From Penicillium oxalicum (lineage: Eukaryota > Ascomycota > Eurotiomycetes > Eurotiales > Aspergillaceae): DNA of 64,000 nucleotides. Below, piece by piece: positions 56,796 through 64,000 of this stretch. Made by a program: the position numbers and the translations under genes. The stretch spans positions 3,658,001-3,722,000 of the forward strand of contig NC_064651.1 in assembly GCF_001723175.1 (NCBI RefSeq), in the 5' to 3' direction. The notes beneath the pieces were generated by a model. The model did not search any database. It saw only the letters and a list, made by a program, of their open reading frames with translations, and was not told the origin of the DNA. Each line of letters opens with the position of its first letter. Position 1 is the first letter of the stretch.

Positions 56796-59020
56796 GGCGA
56801 TCGGCGAGGATCGGAGGTAGTTTCTGGACCATCACTTCGAGTGACCCGTCAAATACAGAGAGTCAGCAGCCAGCGATCTGCTTTGGTTCTGCTTGCCCGA
56901 TCAAGAGAGCATGCACCGGATGAGGGAGAAGGAGTCAAACAGCAATGAACGACCTCGAGAGCCGGTCGATGATCGTATGGGAGGCCTTTCGGCAGATCAT
57001 CAGAAGGGGAGGGGCCAAGGACCAGGACTCCAATCAGATCGTTGATTGACCACTGGAATCCAGGGATATCAGTCAAGCGCATTGGCCAAAGTCAAAATTC
57101 CCTTGGACGAGTTGTGAGCGAGGGCAAGACACAGCAAGCTGGTGCACGCTAGATGTCCGACTGGGCGGGCTGAGGGGGGGGGAAAGGATGATGCGTGGAA
57201 TGTGAGGTCTCGATTCTCCCCGCGTTTGGCTGATTTCTGACCCCAGAAAGAGAGCGAAAGTGAACCGATCAGAGCCGGGGAGAATGCTCTATAGATATTA
57301 AACCTTTGATGGGTTAGAACTCCAGTTGGCGCCCGAGATCGACAGGCTGGGGGTCGGAATGCAGAAAATAGAACAAGCCCTCATCGGCTTATCCACCTGT
57401 TTCCTTTCCTTCAACGGCCCCAGCTTGCTTCGCCGTTCATGCCAACTCGTCTGGGGTCTGAAAAGATCCCGAGAAAGAATCCAGAATGCAGGCGAGTCGC
57501 CTTCAAAATAAACGAACGACGATTCGCCCCCAGGATCTACTTTCCAAACAACCTGAAGCAACGTCGAGGCGCCGGCGGCTTCAGACCCGTAGCCAATGAT
57601 GGTCTACGGGCGTGGATACGAGAAGACTATGTTTTGTTGGCCCTTGCGAAAATCGTGAGCGACCACGGTGGATGACCGGAGCAGCGCTGGCTGTCGAGTC
57701 CACAATGATCAATCCATCATGAACGGGAGTGGTGCAGGATGCAAATAATCATCAGCACGATCGGCCGTGAGAAGTGGCACGCAGCGTGCTCCGGATGCAC
57801 GTCGTACCCAGACGAGACGGCCTCTCCATCCAGCCTTCGTTGGGCCTCCATGAGGCCTCACGGTTGGACTCGGGTGGGGTACATCACGAAGAGCACGAAG
57901 GCCCAGCAAATGAACCACGAGGAAAGCATCTTGCGTCATGCTTTCTGCTTCATGCTTCATGCACAGGGAGAATCCACGGGCAGGTCCATTCAGACCTCGT
58001 CCATCCTCCGAGTGCGTTGGCAATGCGAGTGTCTCCGCCGGTCAGCCAGTCTGGCGGTCAACTGGCGGTCAATTGGCCTGCGTCGGACTCGAATACCCTC
58101 CGCAGCCACCTTGGCGATTTGACGCTCTGCTGAGTGCCGGCGGACTGGTCCGAGAGTGGAGATGCTGATCCTTGATTCTTCGGTGGCCTCGAGGTCATAG
58201 AATCACCACATCTCGGCTGCCGAGATGTTGTGCAGAATAGTGGTGTGGAGGAGAAGAGCAGGAAGCACCGGGGTACATGCAGTGGTGAGAAGAGTCTGGG
58301 GAAAGCCAAGGTACATCCTCTATCTCTGCACCACAGAACACGAGATACAAATAGTCGGTAGTGATGCATAGTAGAAAGTAGATCCAGAGATACAATAGCA
58401 GCACATCACTTCCTCTCACTCCCTCCCCGACACCCTACTACGCACTGCTGATCATCCTTGAGTGACCCACGATCACCGTGACACTGCCCGGCCTACATGG
58501 TTCATATGATGTCGGCGAATCCTCGCCTTCCATCTGCCCTCACATCAAGCGGCCCTTGGAGGAAGGTCAAGCATGCCGCTGGATGTTTTCTGAACAGAAA
58601 TGAGTCGTGACAGATCGAAATCTTAGACACACTCGGTTCTTCAGGATGGGGACGACGAGAGGGCGTTCGATATCAGACTGACCATGTTGGAGATGTGATG
58701 AAGCCGAGAAACGACTCCGACGATACTCAACATCGTGTGCACCCGAGCAAAGAGTGTAGCTACTATACTGGGCACTAGAGTACGAGGGTGGTGAGTGTTA
58801 TTCACCGAGTACCGTTCCTCTCAGGCCAGTTGATGAACGAAGCTCGTCGGAGGCCTTGGCGGTCCCGCTGATCATCTTTGGATTCTTTAATCGGACTCGC
58901 AACGCCGTGACTTAACACTACGGCACTACAGCACCAAGACTGCCTCTGCTGAACGCTCTGTGGAGCGCACATGCATGTGCACGCTCTCCCTCTCCCTCTC
59001 CCTCTCCTGGAAACATAACC
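56796..59020. other. 2.2-kb intergenic region
   Basis: No gene was recognised. A frame of about 127 codons near 57.74-58.13 kb lacks features. The right end (58984-59007) carries four CTCTCC units just before the PET112 start. Confidence 0.5.
58984..59007 (+). repeat. CTCTCC microsatellite, four units
   Basis: Four tandem CTCTCC hexamers lie 14-37 bp upstream of the PET112 start codon. CT-rich blocks are common in fungal core promoters and 5' UTRs. Confidence 0.7.
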
Positions 59021-61043
59021 ATGCTCCGGTCATGGTCCAAGGGCGCTGTACGCGCCCTCGTCCGACCGAGCCGCCCTGTCCTCCCGCGCACTCGAGAGAT
59101 CGCCATCCACGCCAGTCGCCGCGCTGTCCAGAATAACGCTGCCCCCACGACGGACCGAGTGCCTCTGCGCAAACAACTGAAGCAAGATGCCAAAGCCATA
59201 CGAGCACAGAAGAGGCTACGCAAAGAGTCGGGGGAGGCGTCGAGGCAAGACTGGGAATTGACGGTCGGCATTGAGATCCACGCGCAGCTCAATACCGCAG
59301 CCAAATTGTTTTCTCGTAAGTGGCACCTGCACGGAATGACGACTCTGCGATGCTCTTCCAACACGGTCTGACCCATGTCCTGTCTCCTTTTTGGCCCTTC
59401 CGATTACAGGTGCTCCAACGTCGATCAGCGATACTCCGAATTCCAATGTGGCCTTGTTCGACCTCGCTTTTCCGGGGAGCCAGCCGGTGCGTATTGGAAG
59501 AGACGTGAGGGGCTATCAGAAAGAGAGCGAGCGGGAGAGGGAGAAAGAGAATCCGGAGAGAAGCTGATACAGTGCAGGAATTCCAAGCAGCCACTCTCCT
59601 CCCAGCGCTGCGGGCTGCGCTGGCCTTGAATTGCCAGGTCCAGACGGTGAGCCGCTTCGATCGCAAGCACTACTTTTACCAGGATCAACCGGCTGGGTAC
59701 CAAATCACACAATATTACGGTTCGTACGAAGTCTCTTTCTGCCTGTGAGGTCACTCGATGCCAGTCATTGACACCGACTTCCAGAGCCATTTGCCCGCAA
59801 TGGGTTCGTGGATCTGTATGACTACGATGGGATTGCGCCCGAGGACGGTGATCGGGTGCGCGTCGACATCAAACAAGTCCAGCTGGAACAGGATACCGCC
59901 AAATCCCAAGAGTACCCCCCGGCGACCCAGCTGCTCGACTTCAATCGGGTCTCCCACCCGCTCATTGAAATCATCACGATGCCGCAAATACACACCCCTG
60001 CCACGGCGGCCGCCTGCGTGCGCAAACTGCAGGCCATTCTCCTCGCGTGCGGCGCCGTGACCACGGGGATGGAAATGGGAGGCCTACGAGCCGATGTCAA
60101 CGTCTCGATTCGCCGCCGCGGTGAGGGCCCGGGACAGTATCAGTACGATGGTCTCAGCGGGCTGGGCCAACGTACAGAGATCAAAAACTTGAGCAGTTTC
60201 AAGGCTGTCGAGGATGCCATCATTGCCGAGAAGAATCGCCAGATCGCGGTCCTCGAGAGCGGCGGGGTGGTGGAGGGAGAGACTCGGGGGTGGACCATCG
60301 GTAGTACTGAGACACGCCGACTGCGTGGAAAGGAGGGTGCGGTTGACTACCGCTACATGCCCGATCCAGATATCCCGCCATTGATCCTCGGTCAGGACCT
60401 CGTTTCTTCCCTCCGGGAGTCATTGCCGACTTCTCCAGACTCCCTCGTCGCGAAATTAACAGGCCCGGAATATGGGCTGTCGATTGATGACGCGAAGCCC
60501 CTCATCGAATTGGATGATGGAGCTCGGCTCGAATACTACTTGGATGTGGTGGACATTCTACGCACTCCGTCACCCGACCTGGCCTCCCCCCAAGCCCAGG
60601 TCCCTCTGGCGCGGACGGCAGCCAACTGGGTCCTCCACGAGCTCGGGGGTCTTTTGACCAAGGCGGACCGGGCCTGGAGTGAGGAGATCGTCCCCGCCCA
60701 GGCTTTGGCGGATCTGGTACAGAACCTGAATCAGAGACGCATCACCGGCTCGATCGCGAAGCAGGTTCTCGCCGCGATCTTTGAGGGGGATTCGCGACCA
60801 GTGTCTCGACTGTTGGAGGAAGACAACCTCCTCCTGCGGCCCATGTCGCGTGAGGAGTACGTGGCCCTCGCTCAGGAGGTTCTCGCCCAACGACCGGAGA
60901 TGGTTGAACAAATTCGTAGCAAGAACCAGCACGGTAAAATCGGCTGGTTCCTAGGTCAGATGATGCGCATGGGAGAAAAGGGCCGCGTGGAGGCGTCCAA
61001 GGCGCAAGAGGTGCTCCACGAGCTTATCCTGGGCACACCATGA
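59021..61043 (+). CDS. PET112: mitochondrial glutamyl-tRNA(Gln) amidotransferase subunit B
   Basis: Exons 59021-59315, 59410-59486, 59578-59719 and 59785-61043 give 590 aa. GatB/Pet112 is part of the mitochondrial complex that converts misacylated Glu-tRNA(Gln) to Gln-tRNA(Gln). A basic presequence ([20 protein letters not shown]) precedes the GatB core: [55 protein letters not shown] and [47 protein letters not shown] and [17 protein letters not shown] follow. The C-terminal Yqey-like tail domain runs from about residue 440 to [18 protein letters not shown]. Intron phases are all consistent. Identification is firm. Confidence 0.95.
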
Positions 61044-61579
61044 AGGCCGCTTTTCCCCTTGCACACGGGCCGAGTGTACCACTCCATGTACCATTACTTG
61101 ATGAAAGATACCCGGTGCAGTGAACACCGATTTAGAGATGAGAATCCAACACACTTCCATGTCAATTGTCACTCTGACATCCTCCCAAAAAAAAAAAGCC
61201 AATGTACTGTCTTGGTGGGCTGCGTTGAAGCCAATCTCCGCGATTCCAGTTGGGACAACGGTTCGCGGCGCAGAACGTGTCTCTCGATCGTCGCATTGCC
61301 GCCTGGCCTCTTTCAGCCCCTTCCAAAATGCTCATCGAACACCCAAGGCGACGTCTCACCTTGCTTCCGCCCCGTTTCCCCCAGTCAGACCGAGCGATTG
61401 CAACACTGTGGGACGGGCAAAGGGCCCTAAACGGGGCCGCTCTCCTCCACCTGTACTTAGCGGAAGTGATGGAGCACCCGGCGGAGTGCCTTGATCCCTA
61501 AAAGCAGTTTTTAGCGACTTCACGGTCTCAGGAATGAAAAAACATGGACCGCGTCGCCTCGGATAGAAACGGGGGAATT

Positions 61580-61587
61580 TATAAAAG
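61580..61587 (+). promoter_or_regulatory. TATA box of the arginase gene
   Basis: TATAAAAG lies 294 bp upstream of the arginase start codon and is followed by a long CT-rich tract (from about 61616), the usual fungal core-promoter arrangement. Transcription would start near 61610-61650, giving a 5' UTR of roughly 240 nt. Confidence 0.55.
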
Positions 61588-61790
61588 AGCGTGGATCGCT
61601 CACTCTGCATCGTCTTTTCTCTCTCTCTCTCTCCTCCCCCCATTATTCCTTGCTTCGAAAGTGACCTCGGTTTTCAATTCCGGTGTTTTTGACCCGCTGC
61701 GACATACTTCCCATTCCGTGTATACTCCGGTTCTACGCGGGCCTCCACTTCTTTTTTTTATCTTATCGCAGATCAAAACTGCGTAATCTT

Positions 61791-61860
61791 GTATCCTTTG
61801 GGTCGTACTTCTCTCATACAAACTTTTCTCTTCCTTTTCCCTCTCTTTCTCTCTTCTCAG
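61791..61860 (+). promoter_or_regulatory. candidate 5' UTR intron of arginase mRNA
   Basis: A strong polypyrimidine tract ends in CTCTTCTCAG at 61860, 20 bp before the start codon, and possible donors are GTATCC at 61791 or GTAATC at 61783. This gives an intron of 70-78 nt in the leader. From memory, the Aspergillus nidulans agaA leader was reported to contain an intron whose splicing and structure respond to arginine. Donors here are not consensus. Confidence 0.35.
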
Positions 61861-61880
61861 TCAATATCATACCCTTCACA

Positions 61881-63072
61881 ATGACGCAGCCACCTACTTT
61901 TCCTTCTCGCTTCCTCTCCCACCCCGATCAGCTGGGCGTCGTGGCCGTGGGCTTCAATGGTGGACAGGTGAGAGGATTCGAACTGAACGTCAGCCAGACC
62001 GCGCCGCGCGGAGCTAATCGTGTTGCCGCCTCCAGATGAAAAAGGGTGTCGAGGCCGCGCCAATGGCCCTGATTGAGTCCGGTCTGCTTACTCAATTGCG
62101 CGACGACCTCGACTACAAGATCCACCACGACGACACCATCCACTACTATGAAAACGACATCCCGGCCGAGGACCCCGACCACCGGGGCATGAAGAAGCCT
62201 CGCGCCGTCAGTGCGGTCACCGAGCGTCTCAGCTCGCAGGTCTACGAGTACGCCAAGGACGGCAAGTTTGTGCTGACTCTCGGAGGCGATCACTCCATCG
62301 CGATCGGAACGGTCTCCGGTACCGCCAAGGCCATCCGTGAGCGTTTGGGTCGTGAGATGGCGGTCATCTGGGTGGATGCGCATGCCGATATCAACCTGCC
62401 CGAGATGAGCCCCAGCGGCAACATTCACGGCATGCCCATGGCCTTCTTGACCCGTCTGGCCCGGGAAGATCGTCCCGACATTTTTGGCTGGCTGAAGGAT
62501 GAGCACATTGTCAGCACGCGCAAGTTGGTATACATTGGTCTGCGTGATGTGGATCGTGGCGAGAAGCAGATCCTGCGAGAGCATGGGATCAAGGCCTTCA
62601 GTATGCACGATATCGACCGGTATGTTTTTGCTGTCCTGGCACCCTTGATCAATTCTCATTCTCTATGTTTCTGTGTCTTTTTCCTATCGCTCTCTCTTCT
62701 TTTTCTCTTTCTTTCTGTCCATATTCTCGGAGCTCAGGCTAATGCATCATCTCCTTTCCATTCAACAGCCACGGAATTGGCCGTGTTGTCGAGATGGCCC
62801 TGGCCCACATTGGCAACGACACTCCCATTCACCTCTCCTTTGACGTCGATGCGCTGGACCCCCAGTGGGCCCCCAGCACCGGCACCCCCGTCCGTGGAGG
62901 ACTGACCCTGCGTGAGGGTGACTTCATCTGCGAGTGCGTGCACGAGACGGGCAACCTGGTGGCCATGGACCTGGTCGAGGTGAACCCTAGCTTGGAAGCC
63001 GTAGGTGCCGCCGAGACCATTCGCGCCGGATGCTCTCTGGTACGAAGTGCGCTCGGTGATACTCTTTTGTAA
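61881..63072 (+). CDS. agaA: arginase
   Basis: Exons 61881-61967, 62036-62619 and 62769-63072 give 324 aa. Arginase hydrolyses arginine to ornithine and urea in the cytosol, the first step of arginine catabolism. All binuclear manganese ligands are visible: GGDHS near residues 112-116, WVDAHADINLPE from about residue 141, and SFDVDALDPQWAPSTGTP from about residue 247. NIHGMPMAF and the glutamate region DLVEVNPSLE also match. The N-terminus has the usual VVAVGFNGGQ and KKGVEAAP substrate-binding start, interrupted by intron 1 exactly between the two. Intron 2 is longer (149 nt) and CT-rich. Length is typical. The 5' flank has a clear TATA box and CT-rich leader. Confidence 0.96.
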
Positions 63073-64000
63073 CGATATCGATGACCTCAGCTCCTTTCTT
63101 TTTTTTCCCTTTCCCCTACCTGTTCCACACAGAATGTGTGGCAGGCCTTTTGTACATCCCCCCAATCAAGTTAGACCTACAGACCAAGTCACTTGACTGA
63201 ATATAGAGAATTCACAACACGTGGTGCTTTATGCGTATTCGAGACTTGTTCAATTGATGGATTCCTAATTACTGTACTCGTCGGCAGCAGAGACTATTGC
63301 ACTCTAGTCTTGACCGACACGATAGGATGGATCAGGTGGAGGTCTTCGGTTCTCACACTTCTATGTCAGAGAGGCCATATTTTATAGAATATCTAATGTC
63401 CACTACTGCACGTCACCGTCACATTCAAGCAACGTGACCATTGACACCCTTCTCCACGTGCGGTTCCACCTGCTTGCAAGCTGGTTGTAGAGAGCTCTTC
63501 CACTCACCACAGCACTTTATGATCACTTGATCGTGAGAGCTGGATGAAATTGGATGGCATTAATTTGCCATGATCAATACTAGGATAATTGCGAAGACTT
63601 TCAATTGAATTCTCAGGCATAGGAGCTCTCGCTCCTTTCTCAGAGATAGACAAGGCTGCTCTTGCTCAATCAGTGGCGGGCGTGCATGTCCATCAGAATA
63701 AATTCATTCTTTGGTTTCTTGCTTATTTTCTTGAACGATCAAAGAATGGATCCCTTGTTCATACCAGTGCAGGGTATAATCATCTCACTGAATCATCCGA
63801 CCCACCTCGTCTTCTATCAGACAGAAAATACGGCTATACAAGAAACGGTGAACAAGGGCGAGATCACTTGGTCGGCCAAGGAGGCAGGCGGTCAGCACAG
63901 CAGACGAGGTCCGCGGTGGATTCGGGCAGTTTGGCAGCTTTGTGACGATCGCTTGCACGTCATCGATTCATTTGTCTTGGACACTCGCCATGTTGGAGCA
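63073..64000. other. arginase 3' flank, no gene seen
   Basis: A pyrimidine-rich stretch follows the stop codon (63090-63125). The rest contains only short open frames to the window end; a gene starting beyond 64000 is not excluded. Confidence 0.5.

Noticed and set aside
57739..58133. Plus-strand frames of about 120-127 codons
   Set aside because: Low protein-like quality, Cys/Arg/Ser composition typical of chance frames, no start context.
1..64000. Search by eye for tRNA, rRNA, CRISPR arrays and intact transposase or reverse transcriptase
   Set aside because: None was recognised; a dedicated tRNA and repeat search was not possible here.

Overview
This window is nuclear DNA of a filamentous ascomycete, most likely Eurotiales (Aspergillus/Penicillium type). 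The evidence is short introns (about 40-150 nt) with GTRNGT-type donors, RCTRAC-like branch sites and YAG acceptors, monocistronic genes on both strands, and fungal-specific families (Zn2Cys6 regulator, DUF6594-type membrane protein, Atg11, NHP6). Splice models below were built by hand by matching donor/acceptor phase between open frames; none was checked against transcripts.

0-10.7 kb: a seven-exon conserved fungal gene of unknown function with an in-frame TGA (minus), the HMG-box protein Nhp6 (minus), a gene-free stretch of about 4.5 kb, then a probable CENP-H-type kinetochore protein (minus) that shares a short divergent promoter with atg11.

10.8-26 kb: atg11, a conserved membrane protein and a large disordered membrane protein in divergent orientation, an HSL-type alpha/beta hydrolase, a mitochondrial J-domain protein divergent from an RS-rich FHA splicing-type protein, and a small LEA-like mitochondrial protein.

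26-38 kb: the accessory-looking part. It holds an APH-type kinase-like protein, a short conserved fungal protein, an intronless reading frame broken by two frame changes and flanked by gene fragments, a dual zinc-finger transcription factor, and an SDR-type protein without the usual catalytic YxxxK.

38-45.8 kb: an NB-ARC (STAND NTPase) protein and a lipase-like alpha/beta hydrolase, adjacent and on the same strand. Together they look like the two halves of a fungal NLR-type 'LipA and NB-ARC' protein. A gene-free segment with a 23-bp palindrome centred on an AP-1/Gcn4-like site follows.

45.8-64 kb: housekeeping and mitochondrial metabolism. It contains an AUH-like enoyl-CoA hydratase, a mitochondrial PPR-like protein, a nuclear-looking Q/P-rich protein, a DUF6594-type membrane protein, the mitochondrial glutamyl-tRNA(Gln) amidotransferase subunit B (PET112), and arginase with a candidate 5' UTR intron. 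No rRNA, tRNA, CRISPR or intact transposon was recognised.
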